Assembly: GCF_019083805.1 (NCBI RefSeq)
Contig: NZ_JAHRDV010000007.1
Location: 107,705-171,704 of the forward strand
Source of the DNA: Acetobacter estunensis
GTDB taxonomy: Bacteria > Pseudomonadota > Alphaproteobacteria > Acetobacterales > Acetobacteraceae
Length of the DNA: 64,000 nucleotides
Reading direction: 5' to 3'
A program made the position numbers and the translations under genes. The notes under the pieces are model-generated. The model was not told the DNA's origin. It did not search any database and saw nothing but the letters and a program-made list of their open reading frames with translations. Of the stretch, positions 19,324 through 28,130 are shown in pieces (within the stretch, counting starts at the first letter, position 1; the number at the start of each line of letters is the position of its first letter).

Positions 19324-19398
19324 GGTTGGCTGGTTCTGCGCGCCCGCCTTGCGGGGTAATTTTCAGAGAACCCGACGAGACCGTGTTCGGTTTATTAT

Positions 19399-19416
19399 TG
19401 TTCATTATATTGAACA
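19399..19416. promoter_or_regulatory. Inverted repeat before IclR gene
   Basis: Perfect TGTTCA-N6-TGAACA dyad in an AT-rich stretch 56 bases before the IclR-family start. Autoregulation by such a site is typical of IclR proteins; inference from position. Confidence 0.5.
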
Positions 19417-19471
19417 CGATCCCGTATCTCGGATATAGGCGATTCCCGCCAGCGGCGTCAAGGATGAAAAC

Positions 19472-20287
19472 GTGATGGGTGGCACAAGGGAAAACGAGAG
19501 CGTGCCGGCACTTCGACGTGCCGTGCGCATACTGGACCTTGTTGGTGATCGTGAAGTGCCTCCCAATGCGGGCGAGATTGCCCGCCTGCTCGATCTGCCG
19601 CGCAGTTCCGTTCATGGACTCGTCACCGTCATGACGGAACTGGGATTGCTGGAGCAGACGGGTGGACATGGATCGGGTTATCGACCGGGGCCTCGTCTAC
19701 TGGACTGGGCGGCGCATGTCAGTTCACCACGCGATTTGCTTGGGGCGTTTCATCATCTCATCGGAGCCTGTCCCGAACTGGGCAATTACACTGTCAGTCT
19801 CGGTGCGTTGGACGGAGATGAAGTGGTCTATCTTGCCAGCAGAGCGAGTGAGCGGGGACTGGGCGTTCACTATAATGTGGGGTTAAAGCTCCCCGCCATT
19901 TACACGGCCACGGGCAAGGTCCAGCTTGCGGCCATGACACCTTCGGCGTTGCGGGAGTGGATTTCTCTTTACCCGCTTGCGACATGGCCCGCGCCTCTGA
20001 CGGCGCGGTGTCCCGTGACGCCTGACGAAGTTCTGAAGGAAATCCATCAAGCGGCTGAGCTTGGCTATGCTCTGGATGACGAGCAGATCCATGCAGGTGT
20101 GTGGTGCTTCGCGGCGCCGGTCCATGATTCACGCGGCGTGACGGTTGCGGGACTAGGGTTAAGTCAGCCCAAACCTGCCCATGAAGAGTGTGATCCAGAA
20201 AAAATTGCCAGTCTGGCGGTTTCTTCCGCAGCAGAACTATCGGCTTTGCTGGGATATCGGCGACGGGACAAAGAGGTGGGCGTCTGA
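19472..20287 (+). CDS. IclR-family transcriptional regulator
   Basis: A 271-residue regulator: N-terminal winged helix (LRRAVRILDLVGD, AGEIARLLDLPRSSVHGLVTVM) and a C-terminal effector domain (GVHYNVGLKLPAIYTATGKVQLAAM, GYALDDEQIHAGVWCFAAPVHDSRG). Such proteins sense small organic acids or aromatics. Start: GTG 19472 or ATG 19475 behind AAGGA. No catabolic operon adjoins it, so the target cannot be read from context. It precedes the DUF3108 gene by 46 bases, with no terminator seen. Confidence 0.9.
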   Translation: MMGGTRENESVPALRRAVRILDLVGDREVPPNAGEIARLLDLPRSSVHGLVTVMTELGLLEQTGGHGSGYRPGPRLLDWAAHVSSPRDLLGAFHHLIGACPELGNYTVSLGALDGDEVVYLASRASERGLGVHYNVGLKLPAIYTATGKVQLAAMTPSALREWISLYPLATWPAPLTARCPVTPDEVLKEIHQAAELGYALDDEQIHAGVWCFAAPVHDSRGVTVAGLGLSQPKPAHEECDPEKIASLAVSSAAELSALLGYRRRDKEVGV

Positions 20288-20333
20288 GCGTGACACCTTG
20301 CCTGTTTTTTGTTCTTCGTGCTGAGTTTTCCCT

Positions 20334-21188
20334 ATGAAACAGACAAGATCTCAGTCCCGTTCCGGATTTCGTTTTCCTAGACAGGGAAAGAAACTGCTGG
20401 GAATCACCTTTCTTCTCGCTGCACTTGGGGGAAGAACCCTCCCCGCACAGGCCGGGAATGAGGAAACCGGGAGCACTGCTGGTTCCTCTCATCTGAGTTA
20501 CACGGTCTATTCTCACTGGCTGTCGGTTCTGTCGGTCGAGACGAACTTCCGACTGACGGACAATCGCTACGAAACCACGATGGAGGCGCGCGCAGACGGG
20601 TTGGTGAGCCTGTTCATGCGGATGAACATCCATGCGAATGCACGTGGAAGCATTGAACAGGGGCAGGTGAAGCCGCAGTTCTACGAAAGTACCGGCTGGA
20701 GTCGCGGGATGATGCGCCATGTCATCATTCATTATCCCGGCGGTAATCCAAAAATCGAGCAACTTGAGCCGGCCGAGGATGACCGGGAGCCAGTCTCCGA
20801 TACGATGCAGCAGGGGGCTGCGGATATTCTGGCGACAATGGCAAAGCTGTTTGTGAGCGTCCGCAGTACGGGGCGATGTGACGCCACCTATGACATTTTC
20901 GATGGCATCCGGCTGACGCGGATGGAGTTGCACACGGGAGCCGTGGAAGTGCCGCCCGGCGTGGACAAGGAATGGCGGGTGCCCGCGTTACGCTGCGACT
21001 TTATGGGGCATCAGGTCGCCGGGTTCGTGAAGGGACACCGAAGCACCTCCTTGCGAACGCCCCATGGGGGGAGTGTGTGGTTTGAAAATGTCGAGGGGCG
21101 GGGATTGGTGCCAGTGCGTGTCAGCATGGAGCATCCGAAAATCGGTCGCATGACGGTTGAGCTGGAAAAGGTGAGAGCTGTCCAGTGA
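20334..21188 (+). CDS. DUF3108 domain exported protein
   Basis: A 284-residue protein with a signal peptide (basic head, core LLGITFLLAALGG, cleavage after LPAQA). The mature part has the DUF3108 pattern: SYTVYSHWLSVLSVETNFRL, TTMEARADGLVSLFMRM, PQFYESTGWSRG, then DGIRLTRMEL and a closing strand MTVELEKVRAV. Family members are envelope proteins of unknown role common in Proteobacteria. Nothing in the neighbourhood assigns a task. Confidence 0.8.
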   Translation: MKQTRSQSRSGFRFPRQGKKLLGITFLLAALGGRTLPAQAGNEETGSTAGSSHLSYTVYSHWLSVLSVETNFRLTDNRYETTMEARADGLVSLFMRMNIHANARGSIEQGQVKPQFYESTGWSRGMMRHVIIHYPGGNPKIEQLEPAEDDREPVSDTMQQGAADILATMAKLFVSVRSTGRCDATYDIFDGIRLTRMELHTGAVEVPPGVDKEWRVPALRCDFMGHQVAGFVKGHRSTSLRTPHGGSVWFENVEGRGLVPVRVSMEHPKIGRMTVELEKVRAVQ

Positions 21189-21522
21189 AGTGGAAATGAG
21201 AGCGTGATTGGATATGGGGGGTGAAACCTGCTGGGCGACCGTCAGGTAGTGAGTGGAATAGAATTTCGCCGTGCGAATGACTGGTATGTCGGGTATGCAT
21301 TTGAAGCGGTAGGTGTAGGGAAAGCGTTTTAGAGCATTTTCGGCGGAAAGCGGCGTATTTTGGAGTGTTAAGGCAGTAAGAGAAGATCTTGGACCTTAGT
21401 TAAAAAATAATTAAAAATTTATTTTGTGGAAGAGTTTTTGATATTCCGTTTACCAATTAGAAGCTTTGTGTCAGTCTCCAAGCTGCGGAAGAAACGAATA
21501 GACAGACTTCTGAGGTGTCTAA
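21189..21522 (+). other. AT-rich leader before the secreted repeat protein
   Basis: 334 bases without a supported gene. From about 21395 to 21430 it is almost pure A/T (TTAAAAAATAATTAAAAATTTATTTTG), far from the genome average and UP-element-like. AGACA and TGTCT flank the GAGG ribosome-binding site of the next gene (21500-21520) and could pair over it. Confidence 0.45.
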
Positions 21523-22707
21523 ATGGTTACGACTACAGGTCAATTTTTTCTGAATGGTTCGGGCGATTCGGCCAATCTTCAGAGCGGCCAGACAGATATT
21601 GTCGTCAATTCAGGCAGTGACGCTGCGAAAATGACGGTGCAGAACGGTGACACTGTCTATGCGTCTGGGTCGCTGGATACGACTGTTTATGGCGCAAATA
21701 ATAACATATATTTTTCGAATACTGCGTCGAACGACACTCTTACCCTTAATGCCGGTCTGAATACGATCACTGGCTATACAGGGTCGGTGAGTGGTTCATC
21801 CGTCGCATACAATACGTTTGTGAATGTTAGCGGCGGGACGTATAATACGGGCGCATATAGTACGTTCGTTAATGCCCATGATGCCACGATCATTACCGGC
21901 AACAAATCTCAGTTTTCAAACAGTAATGACCTGACCGTTACGACGGGAACGGATTCTGTTTTTGATGTGTTCAAGAACGGCACACTGACCGCCGGTATGA
22001 AGACTCAGATACATGATCTGGAAAATTCCGACGCAACGTTGGGGCGCGCCAGCCACATCGACACAGCGAATAACTCCCACATTGAAACCGTTGGAACGGA
22101 TCTGACGGTTGGAGCGCTCAAGAACTCATATATCAACGAGGCGGGTACCGACGGCACCGGTTATGGCGGTGTCAGCGTGACAGGCTCGATTCAGGGAGCC
22201 GATACCATTACCGCTCAGGACGTGTCGGTTCTGTTCGGGACCATGGATAACACGGCTACACTGACCGTCGATGCGAGCCGTAGTGGGTCCATCACCGGCG
22301 GTAGTGGTACACAGTCCGTCACGCAGACAGGCTCGGCCGGTCTGACCTTCATCAGTGCGGCTGGCAACTCCGGTGGCAATTTCTCCGCTACGGGCGGTAC
22401 AGGTGCTGACACGTTCATTGCCAACAGCAGCATGACGATGACGGGTGGCGCAGGAGCCGGCAACACGTTCGACATCATGCGCACCGGTGCGGGCGCTGCG
22501 GATGTCATCAAGGATTTCACGGCAGCCAATAACACGCTCGACCTGTCCGGTTTCGGCCTGACGCAGTCCAGCTTTGCTAGCATTCTTGATAACTCCACAG
22601 TTTCGTCGGCTGGCCTGACGCTGCATCTCGACAGCAAGACGACGCTGACGCTGGCTGATGTGAGCGACAAGAGCGCTCTCACCAGCAGCAATGTTGTTCT
22701 TTCCTGA
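21523..22707 (+). CDS. Secreted beta-repeat protein with RTX-like C-terminus
   Basis: A 394-residue protein with no Sec signal, starting MVTTTGQFFLNGSGDS. It is very rich in T, S, N, G, D and poor in K, R and C. Short strand-turn units repeat (VNVSGGTYNTGAYSTFVNAHD, DSVFDVFKNGTLTAG), as in beta-solenoid surface proteins. The C-terminal third has nonapeptide-like GGTGADTFIANS and GGAGAGNTFD units, then VIKDFTAANNTLDLSGFG, which resembles the C-terminal secretion region of type I substrates. Likely exported by an ABC type I system and bound to the surface or released; no such exporter is in the window. Base composition is visibly lower in GC than its neighbours. Confidence 0.75.
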   Translation: MVTTTGQFFLNGSGDSANLQSGQTDIVVNSGSDAAKMTVQNGDTVYASGSLDTTVYGANNNIYFSNTASNDTLTLNAGLNTITGYTGSVSGSSVAYNTFVNVSGGTYNTGAYSTFVNAHDATIITGNKSQFSNSNDLTVTTGTDSVFDVFKNGTLTAGMKTQIHDLENSDATLGRASHIDTANNSHIETVGTDLTVGALKNSYINEAGTDGTGYGGVSVTGSIQGADTITAQDVSVLFGTMDNTATLTVDASRSGSITGGSGTQSVTQTGSAGLTFISAAGNSGGNFSATGGTGADTFIANSSMTMTGGAGAGNTFDIMRTGAGAADVIKDFTAANNTLDLSGFGLTQSSFASILDNSTVSSAGLTLHLDSKTTLTLADVSDKSALTSSNVVLS

Positions 22708-22718
22708 TTTCGGGAATG

Positions 22719-22745
22719 ACTGCGGAAGCTTTGTGCTTCCGCAGT
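22719..22745. terminator. Hairpin after the repeat protein gene
   Basis: Perfect 11-bp stem ACTGCGGAAGC / GCTTCCGCAGT with loop TTTGT, without a T-run. Probably an mRNA 3-prime stabiliser or an accessory to the next terminator. Confidence 0.55.
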
Positions 22746-22768
22746 GTCAAAGATGACGTGCAGAAAAG

Positions 22769-22799
22769 GAGACGGGACAATGGTTCCATCTCTTTTTTT
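22769..22799 (+). terminator. Rho-independent terminator
   Basis: Stem GAGACGGGA / TTCCATCTC with one mismatch and one wobble, loop CAATGG, followed by seven Ts. It ends the repeat-protein transcript just before the convergent gph gene. Confidence 0.75.
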
Positions 22800-22801
22800 G
22801 T

Positions 22802-23482
22802 TCAGGCTCCGGGGAGCATGTCTTCCGCGAGTCGGGGCAAGTCTCCAATGTCTCGCAACCGGGCCGTTACCGCACACGTGACAGTGTGACTTCCATATCC
22901 CCATTCAGCCAGAACGGATTTCACGCCCGCATTTCTTGCGGCGAGCATGTCATTTGTGTGATCGCCAATCATAAGCGTATCGGATGGTTTCCCATGCGCT
23001 TTGTGAATCGTTCCCACCAGATGGGCCGGATCGGGTTTATGGACGGGAAAAGTATCACCACCGCAGACGGTCGTCATGAACGCAAGCACGTCCAGATCAC
23101 GCAGGATCTTGAGCGCAGTCTCAGTCGGCTTGTTTGTGCAGACGGCCAAAGACCAGCCCATTGCACGTAACTGTCCCAGAGCTTCGAGTGTGCCGGGAAA
23201 GAGACGGGAGTGCTCGGTGGCATGCGGTGCATAGAAGGACATGAATTCACGTGTGGCTTCGGCCCTATCGAGTTCGAGGGCCTGAAAGCCGGCCTGATCA
23301 AGAAGGCGCTGCACGAGAGCGGGCACGCCGTCCCCAATCATGCTGCGGACGATGCCGGTCGTAACCTTGGGTAGATCATGGGCTGCCAGCAAATGGTTGG
23401 ATGCGATGGTAAGGTCAGGCAGGGAATCGACAAGTGTGCCGTCCAGATCGAAAACCGCCAGTCGTGTGCGGATATCCTTCAC
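22802..23482 (-). CDS. gph: Phosphoglycolate phosphatase, HAD family
   Basis: A 226-residue HAD hydrolase: motif I VFDLDGTLVDS with the nucleophile Asp, motif II VCTNKP, the motif III lysine in HKPDP and motif IV MIGDHTNDMLAA. Length and the N-terminal cap fit the Gph subfamily, which removes 2-phosphoglycolate made in DNA repair. Placement divergent from glmU-glmS is a standard alphaproteobacterial arrangement and supports the gph call over other HAD enzymes. Confidence 0.9.
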   Translation of the reverse strand: MKDIRTRLAVFDLDGTLVDSLPDLTIASNHLLAAHDLPKVTTGIVRSMIGDGVPALVQRLLDQAGFQALELDRAEATREFMSFYAPHATEHSRLFPGTLEALGQLRAMGWSLAVCTNKPTETALKILRDLDVLAFMTTVCGGDTFPVHKPDPAHLVGTIHKAHGKPSDTLMIGDHTNDMLAARNAGVKSVLAEWGYGSHTVTCAVTARLRDIGDLPRLAEDMLPGA

Positions 23483-23582
23483 GTAGCCTCTCCTTGTCGA
23501 AAATCAGGGTAATGCGATGTGAAAGGCCGCCACGCTGTCATTGTTTGACAGGGCCGCGCCACTCCCTTACCGCCGGAACACC

Positions 23583-24944
23583 ATGACATCTTCGCACGTT
23601 TCCCGTCCCTCGACCGCCGTCCTGCTCGCCGCCGGGCTTGGCACACGCATGCGTTCCAAACTGCCCAAGGCCATGCAGCCTTTGGCCGGTGAGCCCATGC
23701 TCAGTCATCTGGTGGCCAGCGCGGCCCGCGTGTTCGATCGCATTGTGGTGGTGGTCGGTCCCGGCATGGACGACGTGGCGAAACTGGTCGCGCCGCATGC
23801 GACGGTCATCCAGCATGACCGGTTGGGAACGGCCCATGCAGCACTTCAGGCGGAGGCGCTGTTTGGCGAAGGGGATGTCGCGGTTCTGTATGCGGACAAT
23901 CCGCTGATTACGTCCGATACGCTACAACGTCTGCTCGCCACGCGACGTGGTGAGAGGGGGGGCAAACCGGTTGATCTGGCATTGCTGGCCATGCGCCCCC
24001 GTGATCCGGCGAAATATGGGCGGGTTATCACGCAGGAAGATGGTACGGTGGCGCGGATTGTCGAATGGGCGGATGCGACCTTGGATGAGCGCGCCATTGA
24101 TCTGTGCAACGCGGGTGTCCTGTGCGCCGATGCACACAGATTCCGCGAATGGCTCCACAAGGTCGGCAATGCGAACAGCAAGGGCGAATATTATCTGACC
24201 GATGTCGTGGGCATCGTGCGCGATGAAGGCGGAGTGGTGCAGGCAGTTGAAGCCCCCGAGGATGAGCTGCGCGGGATCAATTCGCGTGTGGAACTGTCCG
24301 AAGCTGAGGCTATCATTCAGAACCGGTTGCGCCGTGAGGCCATGGATCGTGGCGTGACCTTGACGGCGCCAGAAACGGTCTTCTTTTCATTCGATACGCA
24401 GATCGAGCCTGACGTGACGGTGCAGCCGCATGTGGTGTTCGGTCGTGGCGTGGTCGTGCGCAGTGGCGCTGAAATTCGCTCTTTCAGTCATTTGGAACAA
24501 TGCGAAGTGGGGGCTGTCTCTCTCATCGGTCCGTACGCACGCCTTCGGCCCGGCACAAAACTGGGTGAGGGATGCCACGTCGGCAATTTCGTGGAACTTA
24601 AGGCTGTGGAGATGGGGGCGGGGGCGAAGGCCAATCACCTGACCTATCTGGGCGATGCCAGTATCGGTGCCGCAACGAATATCGGTGCTGGGACGATCAC
24701 ATGCAATTATGATGGCGTATTCAAGCATCGCACGACCATTGGCGAGAAAGCATTTATTGGCTCTGATTCCATCCTTGTGGCTCCCATTTCCATTGGGGAC
24801 GGCGCATTGATCGCGGCGGGCAGTGTCATCACCGAGGATGTCGAGTCTGATGCCCTTGCTGTCGCTCGCAGCAAACAGACGAACCGGCCCGGTTGGGCGG
24901 CCCGATTCCGGGAAGCCCTCCGTTTGAAGAAGGAACAGCGCTGA
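23583..24944 (+). CDS. glmU: Bifunctional UDP-GlcNAc pyrophosphorylase / GlcN-1-P acetyltransferase
   Basis: Makes UDP-N-acetylglucosamine for peptidoglycan and LPS. N-terminal uridyltransferase domain: AVLLAAGLGTRMRSKLPKAM, YADNPLI and CNAGV. C-terminal left-handed beta-helix acetyltransferase: hexapeptide repeats (RLRPGTKLGEGCHVGNFVE, GAATNIGAGTITCNYDG), then GSDSILVAPISIG. 453 residues, normal length. ATG 23583 is chosen over an upstream frame opening at 23541. Its TGA overlaps the glmS ATG by one base, so the two are coupled. Confidence 0.96.
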   Translation: MTSSHVSRPSTAVLLAAGLGTRMRSKLPKAMQPLAGEPMLSHLVASAARVFDRIVVVVGPGMDDVAKLVAPHATVIQHDRLGTAHAALQAEALFGEGDVAVLYADNPLITSDTLQRLLATRRGERGGKPVDLALLAMRPRDPAKYGRVITQEDGTVARIVEWADATLDERAIDLCNAGVLCADAHRFREWLHKVGNANSKGEYYLTDVVGIVRDEGGVVQAVEAPEDELRGINSRVELSEAEAIIQNRLRREAMDRGVTLTAPETVFFSFDTQIEPDVTVQPHVVFGRGVVVRSGAEIRSFSHLEQCEVGAVSLIGPYARLRPGTKLGEGCHVGNFVELKAVEMGAGAKANHLTYLGDASIGAATNIGAGTITCNYDGVFKHRTTIGEKAFIGSDSILVAPISIGDGALIAAGSVITEDVESDALAVARSKQTNRPGWAARFREALRLKKEQR

Positions 24945-26770
24945 TGTGTGGAATCTGCGGAGTTGTCGGCCCCAGACAGGCCACTCCCATCGTATTCGAG
25001 GGGCTGCGTCGCCTCGAATACCGTGGGTATGACTCAGCAGGTATCGCAACATTGGACAAGCAGGGTGTCATTGAGCGTCGCCGTGCGCCGGGCAAGCTGG
25101 ACAATCTGGCGCACGATCTGGAGCGGCACCCTCTTCATGGGCGCACAGCCATCGGTCACACGCGCTGGGCCACGCATGGTGCGCCGACCGAGACCAACGC
25201 TCATCCGCACGGCACGGCACGGGTGGCAATCGTCCATAACGGCATCATCGAAAATTTCGAGGAATTGCGCCGGGAGCTTGAAGCCGAGGGGCAGATTTTC
25301 GAGACGGAAACCGATAGCGAAACCATCGCGAAGATGGTCGATCTCTATCTCCAGAAAGGTCTGTCCCCGCGTGATTCTGCCTTTGCCACATTGAAGCGTC
25401 TGGAAGGCGCGTATGCTGTGGCGATGATTTTTGCCGAACACGAGGGATTGCTGATCGGTGCCCGTCATGGCGCACCGTTGGCTGTCGGGTTTGGGGAAGG
25501 CGAGATGTTCCTCGGTTCCGACAGTCTGGCACTCGCGCCACTTACCCGCCGGATTGCCTATCTTGACGATGGTGATGTTGTGATTCTCTCCCATGAGGGC
25601 GCGGAGTTTTACGATGCGCGGGGAGAGCGTGTGGAGCGTCCCATCAAGACGACGGCGTTGATTGCTGGCGCCGTCGGAAAAGATGGCTACAGGCACTACA
25701 TGGAAAAGGAACTGCACGAACACCCGCTGGTGATCGGGCAGACCTTGCAGCGCCTGATCGATCCGGCCACGCGCCGTGTGGTGATGCCGGACATGCCGAT
25801 TGACCTTGCGTCCGTTCCACGCGCTGTCATCACGGCCTGTGGGTCGGCCTTCTATGCTGGTGTGGTCGGGCGCTATTGGCTTGAAGAGATCGCGCGTTTG
25901 CCCGTGGACATCGATGTGGCGAGCGAGATGCGGTACCGTAATCCACCGCTGACCCCGGGATCGCTCGGCATTCTTATCTCACAGTCCGGGGAAACCGCCG
26001 ACACATTGGCGGCACTGCGAGGGCTGCGTGAGCATGATGTGTCTATCCTTTCCATTCTCAATGCCGAACACAGCACCATGGCACGCGACAGTGACATCGT
26101 GCTTGGCACCGTGGCCGGTCCCGAGATTTCTGTTGCATCCACCAAGGCTTTTACGGCCCAGCTCGCTGTGCTTGCATGTCTGACCATCGCCACGGCGCGC
26201 GCGCGCGGAACGTTGGATGAGGCCGGTGAGGAAGAACTCGTCACGGCGCTGCTGGATCTGCCAAGCCGGGCTGCGGAAGTTTTTACACGAATGGATGACA
26301 TTCGTGAGATGGCACGCATCGTGGCGGAGGCACGCGATGTGCTCTATCTGGGGCGTGGAAGCGCCTATCCCGTAGCCATGGAAGGGGCGCTTAAACTCAA
26401 GGAAATTTCCTACATTCACGCTGAAGCGTATGCGGCTGGCGAGATGAAGCACGGCCCGATTTCACTGATTGATCGCACGGTGCCGATCGTGGCCACGATC
26501 CCGTCCGGGCGGCTGTTCGATAAAACGCTGTCCAATTTGCAGGAAGCCAAGGCACGTGGCGGGCGTTTGCTGACCTTCACGGACGAAGGAAGTGCCGCAC
26601 GCCTTCAGGGTATTGCCGAACAGGTGATCCCGCTGCCGCAGGTACATCCGTTCGTGACGCCGATCATTCAGACGATTGGGGTGCAGATACTGGCTTATGA
26701 AACGGCGTTGCTGAAAGGCACCGACGTGGATCAACCGCGCAATCTGGCGAAGTCCGTGACGGTAGAGTGA
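24944..26770 (+). CDS. glmS: Glucosamine-fructose-6-phosphate aminotransferase
   Basis: Glutamine-dependent synthesis of glucosamine-6-phosphate, the entry to the hexosamine pathway that GlmU continues. The start ATG at 24944 exposes the catalytic Cys of the glutaminase domain (MCGICGVVG); GHTRWATHG and HNGIIENF follow. Two SIS domains hold SQSGETADT and STKAFTAQL, and the C-terminus ends NLAKSVTVE as in the family. 608 residues. The Gram-positive glmS ribozyme is not present: there is no leader, because the gene overlaps glmU. Confidence 0.97.
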   Translation: MCGICGVVGPRQATPIVFEGLRRLEYRGYDSAGIATLDKQGVIERRRAPGKLDNLAHDLERHPLHGRTAIGHTRWATHGAPTETNAHPHGTARVAIVHNGIIENFEELRRELEAEGQIFETETDSETIAKMVDLYLQKGLSPRDSAFATLKRLEGAYAVAMIFAEHEGLLIGARHGAPLAVGFGEGEMFLGSDSLALAPLTRRIAYLDDGDVVILSHEGAEFYDARGERVERPIKTTALIAGAVGKDGYRHYMEKELHEHPLVIGQTLQRLIDPATRRVVMPDMPIDLASVPRAVITACGSAFYAGVVGRYWLEEIARLPVDIDVASEMRYRNPPLTPGSLGILISQSGETADTLAALRGLREHDVSILSILNAEHSTMARDSDIVLGTVAGPEISVASTKAFTAQLAVLACLTIATARARGTLDEAGEEELVTALLDLPSRAAEVFTRMDDIREMARIVAEARDVLYLGRGSAYPVAMEGALKLKEISYIHAEAYAAGEMKHGPISLIDRTVPIVATIPSGRLFDKTLSNLQEAKARGGRLLTFTDEGSAARLQGIAEQVIPLPQVHPFVTPIIQTIGVQILAYETALLKGTDVDQPRNLAKSVTVE

Positions 26771-26803
26771 CGTCAGCCAAACGGAGAGGGGTGTAGGTTC
26801 CCC

Positions 26804-27316
26804 TTACCGAAAGCGGCAGGGCCGATCCACTGTCGGCGTCTCATCCGTTTGGATAACCATCAGTTCCACAGGCCCATCTCCCACATTGCCCGCAAAATGT
26901 CCGACATGGCCTTTCGCATCCTTGTGGCTGGCCTGATCTTCTCCAAGCGAGACGTCTCCCGGTCCCATGACCGCCTTCGTGCCGTCCATGGCTGTGACAT
27001 ACCATGAGCCTTTCAGCGGAATGATCCACTGCACCTTTGGGTCAGGGTGCCATGTGCCATTCCAGTGCGCGGGCTGGACGGTGAAAATCACCTGACTCTG
27101 GCCGCTTGGAAGCCGATTTTGCCATTGTGGTCCAGCCGGTTTCGACATCGACTTGAGATCGAAATTTTGCAGTGGGCACCGCGTATTGTGACTGACGCCG
27201 TTGTGGTCGGTCCAGTTGTGCCAGTACCACATGGTGGGTGGCGGTGTGTCTGCGGCAGCGTGTGCATAAGACAGCGGAATGAACAGAAGAAGCGCGAGGA
27301 TGGGATGTAAGCGCAT
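26804..27316 (-). CDS. Exported cupin-domain protein
   Basis: A 170-residue protein with a signal peptide (MRLHPILALLLFIPLSYAHA). The mature part is a single cupin barrel: NGTWHPDPKVQWIIPLKGSWYV (histidine-bearing first motif) and MGPGDVSLGEDQASHKDAKGHV (second motif). A metal-binding role is plausible but the substrate is unknown. ATG 27316 has AAAGGA eight bases upstream; a longer frame from 27472 would bury the signal peptide. It converges with glmS. Confidence 0.8.
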   Translation of the reverse strand: MRLHPILALLLFIPLSYAHAAADTPPPTMWYWHNWTDHNGVSHNTRCPLQNFDLKSMSKPAGPQWQNRLPSGQSQVIFTVQPAHWNGTWHPDPKVQWIIPLKGSWYVTAMDGTKAVMGPGDVSLGEDQASHKDAKGHVGHFAGNVGDGPVELMVIQTDETPTVDRPCRFR

Positions 27317-27428
27317 CAGGCGAATCCTTTTGCGGCCTCCGGAAAGGAACAGGATCAGAATTGTTCCGACGTATTTCTCATGAAATGCCCTGAACGTAGG
27401 GGTACAAAGTCTTCTCTGTCCTGAAATT

Positions 27429-27902
27429 TTAACGATTGCGTTGCCAGACTTCATGTTGCAACACGGATGCAAAAGCGAGCCAGAGCAGAAGCGGCGTCAG
27501 GCGGCGTGATGTCGTGCGGTCCGCTGAGGCAACAAGCGCCGTTGCCGAAGCGAGTGTGCCGAGGGTCACACCGAACGCGATGTCGGGCCGTTTCCATCCG
27601 AACATCACCTTGGGAAACAGCAGCATTCCGCCCAGTGTGGCAAACCATGCACGAACGGCGTGAGAGCGCTGACGCGAGGGAGGGGCTGTCAGCAGACGCA
27701 CGCCTGCATCGATCAGCGTGGCGTCCAAACTGCTCCAGACAATGGCAAAAACCGGTGCGGGCGGTGTGTACCATGGCTTGGCGAGACCACGATACCAGTC
27801 GCGTGTGGCGGGATGTGTGGAGGTCGGGCTGTAACGGCTGCCGAGCATCTGGACAGCGCCGACAGCCACCGTCGTCAGGGCCGTCGTGAAAAGACGTTTC
27901 AT
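27429..27902 (-). CDS. TspO/MBR family membrane protein
   Basis: A 157-residue, five-helix membrane protein. WYRGLAKPWYTPPAPVFAIVW matches the family's W-x-PP loop after helix 1, and LLLWLAFASVLQHEVW fits the last helix. TspO proteins bind porphyrins and tetrapyrroles and are linked to stress and light/oxygen control. The sequence is divergent: the usual tryptophan-rich middle is thin. It lies upstream of the cupin gene on the same strand, 112 bases away. Confidence 0.78.
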   Translation of the reverse strand: MKRLFTTALTTVAVGAVQMLGSRYSPTSTHPATRDWYRGLAKPWYTPPAPVFAIVWSSLDATLIDAGVRLLTAPPSRQRSHAVRAWFATLGGMLLFPKVMFGWKRPDIAFGVTLGTLASATALVASADRTTSRRLTPLLLWLAFASVLQHEVWQRNR

Positions 27903-28069
27903 GTATTGGATCCTTTCCCGGACTGTGGTCTTTGGCCCGGGGCATGGAGACAGGGCGCGTCATGCGCGATGTGAGAGAAACGCTATGGGCAGGGGTGGGG
28001 TTGCGCCGTCGCTTTGGTTCGGATGAGAACGCTTTATGCTGGAAGACTACCAAGACATCGCACATGAAA

Positions 28070-28101
28070 ATGGCGCATCGTTCGTGAGAACGACGCGCCA
28101 T
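28070..28101 (-). terminator. Hairpin terminator of the YfdX gene
   Basis: A long stem ATGGCGC-AT-CGTTC / GAACG-AC-GCGCCAT with one mismatch and a GTGA loop. Read on the minus strand it is followed by TTTTCATG. It lies 30 bases behind the YfdX stop. Confidence 0.65.
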
Positions 28102-28130
28102 GATCGAAATAAACCGGAAGAGCTGGGAAA

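Noticed and set aside
24900..24943. glmS ribozyme
   Set aside because: glmS overlaps glmU and has no leader in which the ribozyme could fold.
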